A stretch of DNA of 64,000 bases from REEB76 sp963774895 (GCA_963774895.1 CAVZGN010000001.1:854909-918908), one strand, 5' to 3'. Shown: positions 24,819-37,803, numbered from the stretch's first letter. The notes: generated from the sequence alone by a model not told the origin. Translations and numbers: made by a program.

Positions 24819-25976
24819 TTGGAACAACCGGCCATCCTGGCTCTCGAGGACGGTACGATTTTCCGGGGCAATTCCATTGGCGCGACCGGTCAGGCGGTCG
24901 GCGAAGTGGTGTTCAACACTGCCATGACCGGCTATCAGGAGATCATCACGGATCCATCCTATTGCCGGCAACTGGTCACTTTCACCCACCCCCACATCGG
25001 CAACACCGGCGTCAATCAGCAGGATCGCGAGTCCAGCCACATCATGGCGGCCGGGCTCATCATCCGCGATCTGTCGTTACAGGTGAGCAGCTGGCGCGCC
25101 CAGGAATCACTGAGCGATTATCTCAAACGCGAGCACATCGTCGCGATCGCCGGCATCGATACCCGCAAACTCACGCGCCTGCTGCGCGAGAAAGGTGCGC
25201 AAAGCGGCTGCATCCATGCGGGCAACGCGGCCGATGAAGCTGAAGCCTTGCAGGCGGCGCGCGCGTTTCCCGGACTTAAGGGCATGGACCTTGCCAAGGT
25301 GGTCACTACCAAGAAATCCTATTCCTGGGATTCCGGTACCTGGCAACTGGGCAGCAACGCCAGCACGAAAGTGAAGAGCACCGGCTTGCATGTGGTGGCC
25401 TACGATTACGGCATCAAGTACAACATCCTGCGCATCCTCGCGGATCACGGCTGCCGCGTGACCGTGGTACCCGCCATGCAGACGGCACAGGAGACGCTGG
25501 CGCTCGCTCCCGATGGACTGTTTTTTTCCAACGGCCCCGGCGACCCGGAACCCTGCGATTACGCCATCAAGGCCCTGCAGGAATTCCTCAACACCGGCAT
25601 ACCGATCTTTGGTATCTGCCTCGGTCATCAACTGCTGGGACTCGCCAGCGGCGCCCTGACTGTGAAGATGAAATTCGGACATCATGGCGCCAATCATCCG
25701 GTCATCGATCTGGATACCGGCCGTGTGATGATCTCCAGCCAGAATCACGGTTTCGCGGTCGATGAGAAATCACTGCCAGCAAATCTGCGGGCTACGCATC
25801 GCTCATTGTTCGATGGCACCCTGCAGGGGATGGAACGTACCGATTGCGAAGCCTTCAGTTTCCAGGGACATCCGGAAGCCAGTCCCGGACCACACGATGT
25901 CAAACCTTTGTTTGAACGCTTTGTGCATGCCATGCAGGCACGTCGCGTACAACCGCTGAGCGCCGCCGCCAGCTGA
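24819..25976 (+). CDS. carA: Carbamoyl-phosphate synthase small subunit (glutaminase)
   Basis: Releases ammonia from glutamine for CarB, feeding arginine and pyrimidine synthesis. The 385 residues have the N-terminal CPSase domain (LALEDGTIFRG, FNTAMTGYQEI) and a class I glutamine amidotransferase domain with the nucleophile C267 in GICLGHQLLG, then HPEASPGPHD. The start is TTG 24819: AGGAGG lies 5 bases upstream, and no ATG or GTG fits as well. The 135 bases before it contain small GC hairpins (GGGCGT/ACGCCC near 24692, CCCGC/GCGGG near 24744) but no clear attenuator. Confidence 0.97.
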   Translation: MEQPAILALEDGTIFRGNSIGATGQAVGEVVFNTAMTGYQEIITDPSYCRQLVTFTHPHIGNTGVNQQDRESSHIMAAGLIIRDLSLQVSSWRAQESLSDYLKREHIVAIAGIDTRKLTRLLREKGAQSGCIHAGNAADEAEALQAARAFPGLKGMDLAKVVTTKKSYSWDSGTWQLGSNASTKVKSTGLHVVAYDYGIKYNILRILADHGCRVTVVPAMQTAQETLALAPDGLFFSNGPGDPEPCDYAIKALQEFLNTGIPIFGICLGHQLLGLASGALTVKMKFGHHGANHPVIDLDTGRVMISSQNHGFAVDEKSLPANLRATHRSLFDGTLQGMERTDCEAFSFQGHPEASPGPHDVKPLFERFVHAMQARRVQPLSAAAS

Positions 25977-26074
25977 CGCATGCAAACCCTATGCACGAAC
26001 ATCGGCGCTCTAGAAAGCGTCAAGTATTCTGCGGCCTGGATAACCATTGTTGGTTGCTTGTGAGCAGGACCTAG

Positions 26075-29295
<3,221 letters not shown>

Positions 29296-29296
<1 letters not shown>

Positions 29297-29775
29297 TGGC
29301 AATAACGCCCTTGACGGTGCGCGGTGCCGAGCGCCTGCGCGATGAACTCAAGCGCCTCAAGAGCGAGGACCGGCCGCGTATCATCAAGGCCATCGCGGAA
29401 GCGCGCGCCCACGGCGATCTGAGTGAGAACGCCGAATATCACGCGGCCCGCGAGCAGCAAAGTTTTGCTGAAGGCCGCATCCAGGAACTGGAATCAAAAC
29501 TGTCGAACGCCGAGATCATCGACGTCACCAAGATCAATGCCGGCGGCAAGGTGGTATTCGGATGTACGGTGATGCTGGAAGACGAAGAGAACGGCAATGA
29601 AGTCAGTTATCAGATCGTGGGCGAGGACGAAGCCGACATCAAGGCCAGCCGCATCTCAGTCAATTCACCCATGGCACGCGCGCTCATCGGCAAGCAGCGT
29701 GGCGACGAGGTGGTGGTCAAGACGCCCGCCGGCCAGCGTCAATTCGAGATCATCGACGTGCGTTATGAAGCATGA
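29296..29775 (+). CDS. greA: Transcription elongation factor GreA
   Basis: Stimulates cleavage of backtracked RNA in RNA polymerase. The 159 residues form the N-terminal coiled coil (RLRDELKRLKSEDRPRIIKA, ARAHGDLSENAEYHAAREQQ, with acidic tip residues D and E) and the C-terminal FKBP-like domain ending GQRQFEIIDVRYEA. Its ATG overlaps the carB stop, so translation is coupled. The carAB-greA order is widespread in gammaproteobacteria. Confidence 0.98.
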
Positions 29776-29825
29776 TGCCCGACGCCTGACAGAGCGGCTG
29801 CATTTCTTGGGAATCATCAAGACAA

Positions 29826-30464
29826 ATGAAATCTCAGCGCATGCCTAAACGCACCTCAAGCAGCGGCCGCTGGCTGGCCGAACATTTTTCCGATACCTAT
29901 GTGAAGCGCGCCCAGCAGGCCGGCTGGCGTTCGCGTGCCGTATTCAAGCTCGAAGAGATCCAGCGGCGCGACCATCTCATCAAACGCGGTATGGCAATCG
30001 TTGATCTGGGGGCCGCACCTGGCGGCTGGAGTCAGTATGCGGCCAAGATTCTGGCCGGGCATGGCAGTGTGATCGCTCTGGATATACTGCCAATGGAACC
30101 CATGGCGGGCGTGGAGATCATGCATGGGGATTTCACCCAGGAGGCGGTCCTGGAGCAGCTGTGTCAACGGCTGGCGGGCCATTCTATAGACCTTGTATTG
30201 TCGGATTTAGCCCCCAACATCAGTGGTGACCAAGCCATTGACCAGCCCCGTGCCGTATATCTGGCGGAGCAGTCGTTGGCTTTCGCCCGTTCGGCACTCG
30301 GGCCGCAGGGCAGTTTCCTGGTGAAAGTATTTCAGGGCACGGGATTTACTGACTACCTACAGGAGTTACGCGCTGGCTTCCATACGGTGGCTACACGCAA
30401 GCCCAAGGCCTCGCGGGCCCGCAGCCCGGAACTGTATTTATTGGCCAAACACCTGCGGGTGTAG
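29826..30464 (+). CDS. rlmE: 23S rRNA 2'-O-methyltransferase RlmE (FtsJ/RrmJ)
   Basis: Methylates the ribose of U2552 in the 23S rRNA A-loop. The 212 residues carry the SAM motif VDLGAAPGGWSQYA (about 59-72) and the catalytic K-D-K-E set: K41 in RAVFKLEEI, D in VLSDLAPN, K in FLVKVFQG, E in RSPELYLLA. It starts at ATG 29826 or 29841, neither with a strong ribosome-binding site. It is placed directly before ftsH, the classic rlmE-ftsH pair. The small yhbY gene often found nearby is absent. Confidence 0.97.
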   Translation: MKSQRMPKRTSSSGRWLAEHFSDTYVKRAQQAGWRSRAVFKLEEIQRRDHLIKRGMAIVDLGAAPGGWSQYAAKILAGHGSVIALDILPMEPMAGVEIMHGDFTQEAVLEQLCQRLAGHSIDLVLSDLAPNISGDQAIDQPRAVYLAEQSLAFARSALGPQGSFLVKVFQGTGFTDYLQELRAGFHTVATRKPKASRARSPELYLLAKHLRV

Positions 30465-30526
30465 TACTGTCTCAAGATGAAATAGTCCGCCGCGACAAGC
30501 GGTAAGTGCTTGTGAGGTAGCTGATT

Positions 30527-32461
30527 TTGAACGATTTTCTCAAAACCCTGATCATCTGGATCTTGATTGCGGTGGTGCTGCTGGCGGTATTCAACAGCTT
30601 CACTTCCAGCAGCAGCAAGACCCAAGCTATCTCGTATTCCACCTTCCTCACGGACGTCCAGGAAGGCAGCATCACGGATATAACCTTCGATGGCCGCAGC
30701 ATCACCGGTAGCCTGTCTTCCGGCGAGAAGTTCAGCACCTACAGCCCACTGACCACGGATTTCGCGCCCTTGGTGGACAGCCTGCGCAAGAACAACGCCA
30801 ATGTGAAAATCGAAGCCAAACCGCCCGAACAGACCTCCTGGTTGCTGCAGTTGTTATTCTCATGGGGACCGATGCTGTTGCTCATCGGCGTATGGATTTA
30901 TTTCATGCGCCAGATGTCCGGGGGCGCCGGCGGACGCGGGGCCATGTCATTCGGCAAGAGCCGTGCACGCATGCTCGGCGAAGATCAGGTGAAAATCAAT
31001 TTCAGCGACGTGGCCGGTGTCGAGGAAGCCAAGGAAGAAGTCGCGGAGCTGGTGGAGTTCCTGCGTGATCCCGGCAAGTTCCAGAAACTCGGCGGGCGCA
31101 TCCCGCGCGGTGTGCTGATGGTGGGCGCACCGGGTACCGGCAAGACTTTGTTGGCCAAGGCCATTGCCGGCGAAGCCAAGGTGCCGTTCTTCAGTATCTC
31201 CGGTTCGGATTTCGTGGAGATGTTCGTGGGCGTGGGTGCCTCGCGCGTGCGCGACATGTTCGAGCAGGCCAAGAAACATGCGCCCTGCATCATCTTTATC
31301 GATGAGATCGATGCCGTCGGGCGGCATCGCGGCGCCGGTCTGGGTGGTGGCCATGACGAGCGTGAGCAGACACTCAACCAGCTGCTGGTGGAGATGGATG
31401 GTTTCGAGGGCAGCGAGGGCGTGATCATCATCGCCGCCACCAACCGTCCCGATGTGCTGGATCCGGCGTTATTGCGCCCCGGCCGTTTTGATCGCCAGGT
31501 GGTGGTGCCATTGCCGGATGTGCGCGGCCGTGAGCAGATCCTCAAAGTACACATGCGCAAGGTACCGATTGCGGATGACGTGAAGCCCGCCATCATCGCG
31601 CGTGGCACACCGGGATTTTCCGGTGCCGATCTCGCCAATCTGGTGAACGAAGCGGCGCTGTTCGCGGCGCGCTTCAACAAGCGCAGCGTGAGCATGGATG
31701 AATTCGAGAAGGCCAAGGACAAGATCATGATGGGCGCGGAGCGCCGTTCCATGGTCATGAGCGAGGATGAGAAGCGCCTGACCGCCTTCCATGAGTCCGG
31801 CCACGCCATCGTCGGCCGGCTGGTACCGGATCATGATCCAGTTTATAAAGTAAGCATCATTCCGCGCGGCCGTGCCCTGGGCATCACCATGTTCCTGCCG
31901 GAAGACGATCGGTACAGTTACAGCAAGCGCCGTCTGGAAAGCCAGCTGTCAAGCCTGTTCGGCGGACGGGTCGCCGAAGAACTGATCTTCGGTGAAGAGT
32001 GTGTCACCACCGGCGCTGCCAACGACATTGAACGTGCCACGCGCATCGCCCGCAACATGGTCACCAAATGGGGGCTATCTGAAAAACTTGGGCCGCTCAG
32101 CTATGAGGAAGAGGAGGGCGAAGTATTCCTGGGGCATTCCGTGACGCGTCACAAGAACATCTCCAGTGATACGCAAAATACCATTGATCTGGAAGTGCGC
32201 ACGCTGATCGATCGCAACTACCAGCGCGCCAAGCAGCTGCTGACAGACAACCTGCCGAAGCTCAAGGTCATGGCCGAGGCCCTGATGAAGTACGAGACTA
32301 TCGATTCCGACCAGATCGACGCCATCATGAAGGGCCAGCAGCCTGGCGCCCCCAAGGGCTGGGATGACAGCGATCATGGTGGTCAGCCGGAAGCCGCGCC
32401 CGCGGCAGCGCCGGCTTCCAAGACCGATACCAAAATCGGCGGGCCTGCGAGCCAGCACTAG
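30527..32461 (+). CDS. ftsH: ATP-dependent zinc metalloprotease FtsH
   Basis: Membrane-anchored AAA+ protease that degrades sigma-32, LpxC and damaged membrane proteins. The 644 residues have two membrane segments (about 7-24 and 105-127), Walker A GAPGTGKT at 200-207, Walker B IIFIDEIDAVG, the second region of homology around RPGRFDRQV, and the M41 zinc site H422-E-S-G-H426. The start is TTG 30527 with GAGG upstream, and no nearby ATG or GTG is in frame. A terminator follows the stop codon. A heat-shock promoter was not seen. Confidence 0.99.
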   Translation: MNDFLKTLIIWILIAVVLLAVFNSFTSSSSKTQAISYSTFLTDVQEGSITDITFDGRSITGSLSSGEKFSTYSPLTTDFAPLVDSLRKNNANVKIEAKPPEQTSWLLQLLFSWGPMLLLIGVWIYFMRQMSGGAGGRGAMSFGKSRARMLGEDQVKINFSDVAGVEEAKEEVAELVEFLRDPGKFQKLGGRIPRGVLMVGAPGTGKTLLAKAIAGEAKVPFFSISGSDFVEMFVGVGASRVRDMFEQAKKHAPCIIFIDEIDAVGRHRGAGLGGGHDEREQTLNQLLVEMDGFEGSEGVIIIAATNRPDVLDPALLRPGRFDRQVVVPLPDVRGREQILKVHMRKVPIADDVKPAIIARGTPGFSGADLANLVNEAALFAARFNKRSVSMDEFEKAKDKIMMGAERRSMVMSEDEKRLTAFHESGHAIVGRLVPDHDPVYKVSIIPRGRALGITMFLPEDDRYSYSKRRLESQLSSLFGGRVAEELIFGEECVTTGAANDIERATRIARNMVTKWGLSEKLGPLSYEEEEGEVFLGHSVTRHKNISSDTQNTIDLEVRTLIDRNYQRAKQLLTDNLPKLKVMAEALMKYETIDSDQIDAIMKGQQPGAPKGWDDSDHGGQPEAAPAAAPASKTDTKIGGPASQH

Positions 32462-32477
32462 GGAAACATGCTGTAAT

Positions 32478-32504
32478 CAAGCCGGCGGTAACGCCGGCTT
32501 TTTT
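32478..32504 (+). terminator. Intrinsic terminator after ftsH
   Basis: GCCGGCG (32481-32487) and CGCCGGC (32492-32498) pair around GTAA and are followed by six T (32499-32504). The folP start is only 32 bases further, so folP needs its own promoter or read-through. Confidence 0.92.
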
Positions 32505-32535
32505 ATGGCTGCAAATCCACACACCGGGAACCACT

Positions 32536-33372
32536 GTGCAGTTACAGTTGGGTAAGCATACGCTGGACCTGTCGCAACCCAGGGTCATGGGAGTGCTGAA
32601 TCGCACGCCGGATTCGTTCTCCGACGGTGGCGCCTTCACGGATTTGGATACGGCCTTGCGGCAAGCGCTGCGCATGTGTGAACAAGGCGCCGCCATTATC
32701 GATATCGGCGGACAATCCACCCGTCCGGGTTCGGTCGCAGTGACCGGACAACAGGAACTGGAGCGTGTGATTCCGCTGATCAAACGGCTGGCGGCCGAAT
32801 CCGACATACCAATCTCCATAGATACCAGCAAGCCGGACATCATGCGCGCGGCCATCGACGCCGGCGCTGTCATGATCAACGACGTGTATGCATTGCGATT
32901 ACCCGGTGCGCTGCAGGCGGCGCGTGATTGTGCCGTGCCGGTATGTCTTATGCACATGCAGGGCGAGCCCCACAGCATGCAACAACACCCTGAATACCGG
33001 GATGTGGTCAGCGAAGTCAAGCAGTTTCTCGAAGAACGGGTGCGGGTGTGCGAAGCAGCCGGCATCGCGCGCAACCACATGCTGATCGATCCTGGTTTCG
33101 GTTTTGGCAAGACCCTCATCCACAACCTCAGCGTGCTTCGCCAGCTGGATGAAATTGCCGCTTTGGGACTGCCGCTGCTGGTGGGCCTGTCACGCAAATC
33201 CGTGATCGGCAAGCTGCTGGATGATGCGCCTGTTATCGAACGCTTGCATGGCAGTGTGGCGGCCGCTGTATTCGCTGTTGTGCATGGCGCGCGTATCGTC
33301 CGCACCCACGATGTTAAGCCTACGGTGGATGCGCTCAAGGTCATCGCCGCCTTACATGAACGCGAATGTTAG
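32536..33372 (+). CDS. folP: Dihydropteroate synthase
   Basis: Joins p-aminobenzoate to the pterin in folate synthesis, and is the sulfonamide target. The 278-residue TIM-barrel has signature 1 VMGVLNRTPDSFSDGG (about 16-31), signature 2 IDIGGQSTRPG, the pterin-site SIDTSKPDIM and the HDVKPTVDAL end with its conserved motif. The start is GTG 32536, with GGGAA upstream. glmM follows with a 29-base gap, the normal folP-glmM order. Confidence 0.97.
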   Translation: MQLQLGKHTLDLSQPRVMGVLNRTPDSFSDGGAFTDLDTALRQALRMCEQGAAIIDIGGQSTRPGSVAVTGQQELERVIPLIKRLAAESDIPISIDTSKPDIMRAAIDAGAVMINDVYALRLPGALQAARDCAVPVCLMHMQGEPHSMQQHPEYRDVVSEVKQFLEERVRVCEAAGIARNHMLIDPGFGFGKTLIHNLSVLRQLDEIAALGLPLLVGLSRKSVIGKLLDDAPVIERLHGSVAAAVFAVVHGARIVRTHDVKPTVDALKVIAALHEREC

Positions 33373-33401
33373 AATCCAGATATGCGGGATCCGAAAACAG
33401 A

Positions 33402-34739
33402 ATGACACGCAAGTTTTTTGGTACTGACGGCATTCGCGGCCCGGTGGGCAGTCCGCCTATGAGCGCGGATTTTGTGCTGCGGCTTGGCTGGGCTGCGGGC
33501 CGGGTACTGGCACCCCAGGGCGGTGCCAAGGTGCTCATCGGCAAGGACACGCGTATCTCCGGCTATATGTTTGAATCCGCACTGGAAGCCGGGTTGTCGG
33601 CTGCCGGCGTGAATGTGCAATTGCTGGGGCCCATGCCCACGCCTGCCATTGCCTATCTCACGCGTGCATCCAAGGCCCAGGCCGGCATTGTCATCAGTGC
33701 TTCGCATAATTCCTATCAGGACAATGGCATCAAGTTTTTTTCCGCTGAAGGCCGCAAGCTGTCGGATGAAATTGAGCAGCATATTGAAGAGATGATTGCC
33801 CGGCCGTTTGTGACGGTGGATTCGGGTGCGTTAGGCAGCGCGCGCCGTATGACGGATGCCGCTGATCGTTACATGGCATTCTGCCGATCCACCGTGTCAA
33901 CTGGATTCAAACTGGATGGGCTCAAGCTGGTACTCGACTGTGCCCACGGCGCCACTTACCGGATAGCGCCCGCCATCTTCAGCTCGCTGGGTGCCCACGT
34001 CACGAGTCTTGGCGTGCGTCCCGACGGCTTAAACATCAACAAGGATTGTGGCTCCACCCATCCGCAGAATTTGCAGCACAGGGTCCTAGAGCTGGGCGCG
34101 CAACTGGGCATCGCCTTCGATGGCGATGGCGATCGGGTCTTGATGGTCGATCAATACGGCGTACTGGTGGATGGCGATGAGCTGCTGTTCATCATCGCTA
34201 TGGCCCGCAAATTGCGCAGCTCACTGCATGGCCCGGTGGTGGGCACACACATGAGCAATTTGGGACTGGAACAGGCCCTGGTCTCAAATGGTATCGAATT
34301 CCGACGCGCCCAAGTGGGCGACCGTTATGTACTGGATATGTTGGAAGAAAGCCATGGGGTGCTGGGCGGGGAGAATTCAGGCCACATCATCTGTCTGGAT
34401 CGCACCTCCACCGGCGATGGCATCGTCTCGGCCCTGCAGGTTTTGGAAGCCCTCGGCGGAGCCGGCCGTAGTCTGGCCGATCTGAAAACCGGGATGCACA
34501 AGTTTCCACAGGTGCTGGTGAATGTGAAAACCCGGGAGCGCGTGGATCTGCGGACTCCAGCGATCCGCTCAGCCGTAGAAACCGTCGAGCGGAATCTGGC
34601 CGGCCGGGGACGTGTATTGTTACGACATTCCGGGACCGAGCCCATGGTGCGCGTCATGGTGGAGGCGGAAGACCCTGCTTTGACGCAACAGTTTGCTGAG
34701 AGCATCGCCGCAGCGGTTCGCACTGCGGCACCACATTGA
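33402..34739 (+). CDS. glmM: Phosphoglucosamine mutase
   Basis: Converts glucosamine-6-phosphate to glucosamine-1-phosphate for peptidoglycan and LPS. The 445 residues match the E. coli length exactly. The phosphoserine is S101 in ISASHNSYQDNG, the metal loop is DGDGDRVLMVD, the sugar loop GENSGH, and the phosphate-binding RHSGTEPMVRVM. ATG 33402 (MTRKFFGTDGIRG) is the family start, while the frame opens at 33366 inside folP. Confidence 0.98.
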   Translation: MTRKFFGTDGIRGPVGSPPMSADFVLRLGWAAGRVLAPQGGAKVLIGKDTRISGYMFESALEAGLSAAGVNVQLLGPMPTPAIAYLTRASKAQAGIVISASHNSYQDNGIKFFSAEGRKLSDEIEQHIEEMIARPFVTVDSGALGSARRMTDAADRYMAFCRSTVSTGFKLDGLKLVLDCAHGATYRIAPAIFSSLGAHVTSLGVRPDGLNINKDCGSTHPQNLQHRVLELGAQLGIAFDGDGDRVLMVDQYGVLVDGDELLFIIAMARKLRSSLHGPVVGTHMSNLGLEQALVSNGIEFRRAQVGDRYVLDMLEESHGVLGGENSGHIICLDRTSTGDGIVSALQVLEALGGAGRSLADLKTGMHKFPQVLVNVKTRERVDLRTPAIRSAVETVERNLAGRGRVLLRHSGTEPMVRVMVEAEDPALTQQFAESIAAAVRTAAPH

Positions 34740-34797
34740 TTTCCATGGCTCGCACCATTAAGCTTGCGCGCCTTTTGATCCGCGGCTGGGGACAGTG

Positions 34798-35550
34798 ATG
34801 CGCCAGTTTTTGATTGCCGGCAACTGGAAAATGAATGGCACGCATGAGAGCGCAGCGCAGCTCGTGAATGCGATCCTCCAGGAGGCTGACTCATCGGCGA
34901 ACACGGCAATCGTGATCTGCCCGCCATTCGTGTATCTCGCCGAAGTTGCCAGGCTGCTCAAAGGCAGCGCTGTGATGTTGGGCGCACAGGACATGTGTGC
35001 CGAGGATGACGGCGCCTATACGGGCGAGATATCCGGCAGCATGCTACGCGATGTAGCATGCCGCTACGTCATCATCGGACACTCTGAACGGCGCACGTTG
35101 TATGGCGAAAATGACGCCATGGTGGCACGCAAATTCATGGCTGCGCTGCAAGCGGAACTTACGCCAATCCTGTGTGTGGGTGAGACCCTGGAACAGCGCC
35201 AGCGCGGTGAAACCCAAGCAATCATCATGCGGCAGCTGACCGCGGTGCTGGATGCAGCTGGACTACATGCGTTTGAAAACGCAGTCGTGGCTTATGAGCC
35301 GGTGTGGGCCATCGGCACCGGTAAAACTGCAACTCCGGCACAGGCGCAGGAAGTGCATGCGTTCATCCGTGCTGGTATCGGCGCTGGGGATGCTAGAATA
35401 GCGGCCGCAATCCGGCTGCTTTACGGTGGCAGCGTCAAGGCTTCAAACGCGGCCGAATTGTTCCAAATGCCAGATATCGATGGCGGCTTGGTGGGTGGCG
35501 CTTCCCTGGAGGTGAATGAATTTCTGGCCATATGCAAAGCAGCGGCCTGA
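34798..35550 (+). CDS. tpiA: Triosephosphate isomerase
   Basis: Interconverts dihydroxyacetone phosphate and glyceraldehyde-3-phosphate. The 250-residue barrel has K11 in AGNWKMNG, the electrophile H95 in GHSERR, and the base E167 in AYEPVWAIGTG, followed by loop 6. ATG 34798 is preferred to the adjacent GTG 34795, with GGGGA at 7-base spacing. Together with glmM and secG it forms the conserved glmM-tpiA-secG order. Confidence 0.98.
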   Translation: MRQFLIAGNWKMNGTHESAAQLVNAILQEADSSANTAIVICPPFVYLAEVARLLKGSAVMLGAQDMCAEDDGAYTGEISGSMLRDVACRYVIIGHSERRTLYGENDAMVARKFMAALQAELTPILCVGETLEQRQRGETQAIIMRQLTAVLDAAGLHAFENAVVAYEPVWAIGTGKTATPAQAQEVHAFIRAGIGAGDARIAAAIRLLYGGSVKASNAAELFQMPDIDGGLVGGASLEVNEFLAICKAAA

Positions 35551-35580
35551 TTCCAACTAAATAATATCTTGAGCGGATCC

Positions 35581-35970
35581 ATGTTATACACAATTCTTGA
35601 GATCATGCTGGTATTCGTGGCTGTGGCACTGGTGATATTCATTCTGCTGCAGCAAGGCAAAGGCGCGGATGCGGGCGCAGCTTTCGGCAGCGGGGCTTCC
35701 GGCACAGTCTTCGGCGCTGGCGGTTCAGCGAATTTTTTGAGCCGTGTCACAGCGGTACTGGCGACGCTGTTTTTTATCCTGGCACTGGCGATGGCGTATT
35801 TGTCGCATCGCAATCCTGCGACACCGCAAAGCATCGTGGAACGAGCTGCACAACAGCAGGCGGCCGCTGCTCAACCGGCCATGCCGCAGGCACCCCCTGC
35901 GATCAAGACGCCCACGGCCACGACCAAAGCTCCTGGCAACACATCTCCCACTCAACCTCCATTACATTGA
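35581..35970 (+). CDS. secG: Protein translocase subunit SecG
   Basis: Small accessory subunit of the SecYEG channel. The 129-residue product has two membrane segments (about 2-22 and 52-72) and the signature ILLQQGKGADAGAAFGSG between them. It is followed by a long Ala/Pro/Gln-rich cytoplasmic tail typical of SecG. ATG 35581 was chosen over TTG 35569. tRNA-Leu lies 126 bases downstream. Confidence 0.95.
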   Translation: MLYTILEIMLVFVAVALVIFILLQQGKGADAGAAFGSGASGTVFGAGGSANFLSRVTAVLATLFFILALAMAYLSHRNPATPQSIVERAAQQQAAAAQPAMPQAPPAIKTPTATTKAPGNTSPTQPPLH

Positions 35971-36096
35971 TTTGAAGCAAACCGCAATGATCTGGGTCGT
36001 GGTGTCCCGCATCGCTTTTGATCGCTGCAATACGTTAAAATTAAGCAGTTTAGCGGACGGCTGGCAGGCACGCCGGTATCCTTGGTAACTAAAAAT

Positions 36097-36181
36097 GCCG
36101 ACGTGGTGGAATTGGTAGACACGCTACTTTGAGGTGGTAGTGGGTAAAACCGTGGGAGTTCGAGTCTCCCCGTCGGCACCA
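36097..36181 (+). tRNA. tRNA-Leu (anticodon GAG)
   Basis: The acceptor stem GCCGACG/CGTCGGC closes with encoded ACCA. The anticodon GAG is at 36131-36133 in loop TTGAGGT, closed by CTACT/GGTAG. A long variable arm marks it as class II, and the T-arm is GGGAGTTCGAGTCTCCC. It reads CUC and CUU codons. Its place between secG and nuoA is conserved in many proteobacteria. Confidence 0.97.
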
Positions 36182-36259
36182 GCATTTCACCTCCGGCTCG
36201 TGGAGCACCATGAGCGTTCGGCGCATGACAGTAATACCAAGCATCTTGAGTAGGAGAGC

Positions 36260-36631
36260 ATGCTCCAAAATTACGTTCCCATACTCCTGTTCCTGATCTG
36301 TGGATTCCTGTTTGGGGGAGTACTGGTCGGGACTGGCTTCATTGCCAGCACGCTGCTGGGTAACCGCCGGCCGAATGCGGAAAAGCAATCACCCTACGAA
36401 TGCGGCTTCGAACCTTTTACCGACAGCCGCATGAAATTCGACGTGCGCTACTATCTAGTGGCCATCATCTTCATCATGTTTGATCTGGAAACCGCATTTC
36501 TGTTTCCCTGGGCGGTGTCGCTGCATAGCATCGGACTCTTCGGTTTCATCTCAATGCTGATCTTCCTCGCCATTGTCATGGTGGTGGGTTACATCTATGA
36601 GTGGAACAAAGGCGCCCTGGAATGGGAATAG
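36260..36631 (+). CDS. nuoA: NADH-quinone oxidoreductase subunit A
   Basis: Membrane subunit of complex I next to the quinone site. The 123 residues have three membrane segments and the family signature SPYECGFEPFTDSRMKFDVR with its loop cysteine, followed by YLVAIIFIMFDLETAF. AGGAG precedes ATG 36260. First gene of the 14-gene nuo operon. Its end overlaps nuoB by 10 bases. Confidence 0.98.
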   Translation: MLQNYVPILLFLICGFLFGGVLVGTGFIASTLLGNRRPNAEKQSPYECGFEPFTDSRMKFDVRYYLVAIIFIMFDLETAFLFPWAVSLHSIGLFGFISMLIFLAIVMVVGYIYEWNKGALEWE

Positions 36632-37098
36632 AAGGCGTGCAACAAAAAGGCTTCGTGACGACCGGGGTTGATACCCTGGTCAACTGGGCCCGTACCGGTT
36701 CCCTGTGGCCCATGACCTTTGGACTGGCCTGCTGTGCCATCGAAATGATGCATGCCGGTGCCGCACGCTATGACCTAGACCGCTTCGGCGTCATCTTTCG
36801 CCCCAGTCCCCGCCAGTCCGACGTCATGATCGTGGCCGGCACCCTGGTCAATAAGATGGCCCCGGCATTGCGCAAGGTCTACGACCAGATGGCCGAACCT
36901 CGCTGGGTGATTTCCATGGGTTCCTGTGCCAACGGCGGGGGCTATTACCACTATTCCTATTCCGTGGTGCGCGGCTGCGACCGAATCGTGCCGGTGGATG
37001 TGTATGTGCCCGGATGTCCGCCCAGTGCCGAGCAACTACTCTACGGCATCATCCAGTTGCAGAAGAAAATCAAACGTACCAATACCATAGCCCGTTAG
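36622..37098 (+). CDS. nuoB: NADH-quinone oxidoreductase subunit B
   Basis: Carries iron-sulfur cluster N2, which passes electrons to quinone. In the 158-residue product the ligands are C37 and C38 (GLACCAIEMM), C102 (MGSCANGGG) and C132 (YVPGCPP). ATG 36622 (MGIEGVQQKGF) is the family start. The frame opens earlier inside nuoA. Sits between nuoA and nuoC. Confidence 0.98.
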   Translation: MGIEGVQQKGFVTTGVDTLVNWARTGSLWPMTFGLACCAIEMMHAGAARYDLDRFGVIFRPSPRQSDVMIVAGTLVNKMAPALRKVYDQMAEPRWVISMGSCANGGGYYHYSYSVVRGCDRIVPVDVYVPGCPPSAEQLLYGIIQLQKKIKRTNTIAR

Positions 37099-37803
37099 TT
37101 GAGTGACCGAGTGAGTTCAATAGCCGACAAATTCGCCGGATCCTTAAAGTCGCGCTTCGGCGATGACTTGAAGCGCATACCCTCGACCGTGGAACAGCTG
37201 TCGTTCGAGATAACCGCGACCAAACTGCATGATGTCTGTAAGGCATTGCGGGACGAAGAACCCTTCGGGTTTGAACAGCTCATGGATGTCTCCGGGGTGG
37301 ATTACCTGGGCTATGGAGACAGTGAATGGCGTACGCAGGGCGCAACGGTCACAGGCTTCAGTCGTGGAGTAAACCGGCTTGTGCTGGCAGCGGGCGATCG
37401 CAGGCAACGGCGCTTCGCCGTGGTCTATCAATTATTGTCCATCCGCCACAACCGGCGCTTGCGTTTGCGAGCGTTCTGTACCGATGAGCCGCCGATGATG
37501 GATTCTGTGATTGATATCTGGAGTTCTGCCAATTGGTTCGAGCGCGAAGCCTTCGATCTGTACGGCATCCTCTTCAATGGCCATCCGGATCTGCGGCGCA
37601 TCCTCACCGATTACGGGTTCATCGGCAATCCGTTTCGTAAAGACTTTCCCATGTCCGGCAACGTGGAAGTTCGCTACGACCCAGAGAAGCAGCGTGTGAT
37701 CTATGAACCAGTCAGTATAGAGCCGCGGGTATTGGTGCCGCGCGTCATCCGCGAGGATCCGCGTTACCAGGAAGACATCGGGGACGCAACCAAGAATGCC
37801 TGA
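37099..37803 (+). CDS. nuoC: NADH-quinone oxidoreductase subunit C
   Basis: Peripheral-arm subunit of 234 residues with the 30-kDa signature EREAFDLYGILFNGHPDLRRIL preceded by W in SSANWF, and the C-terminal GFIGNPFRKDFPMSG. It is a separate gene from nuoD, unlike the enterobacterial nuoCD fusion. The start is unusual. TTG 37099 directly follows the nuoB stop and gives a homologue-like S-D-R start. GTG 37111 is an alternative. No strong ribosome-binding site is seen, so coupling to nuoB is likely. It overlaps nuoD by 8 bases. Confidence 0.96.
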   Translation: MSDRVSSIADKFAGSLKSRFGDDLKRIPSTVEQLSFEITATKLHDVCKALRDEEPFGFEQLMDVSGVDYLGYGDSEWRTQGATVTGFSRGVNRLVLAAGDRRQRRFAVVYQLLSIRHNRRLRLRAFCTDEPPMMDSVIDIWSSANWFEREAFDLYGILFNGHPDLRRILTDYGFIGNPFRKDFPMSGNVEVRYDPEKQRVIYEPVSIEPRVLVPRVIREDPRYQEDIGDATKNA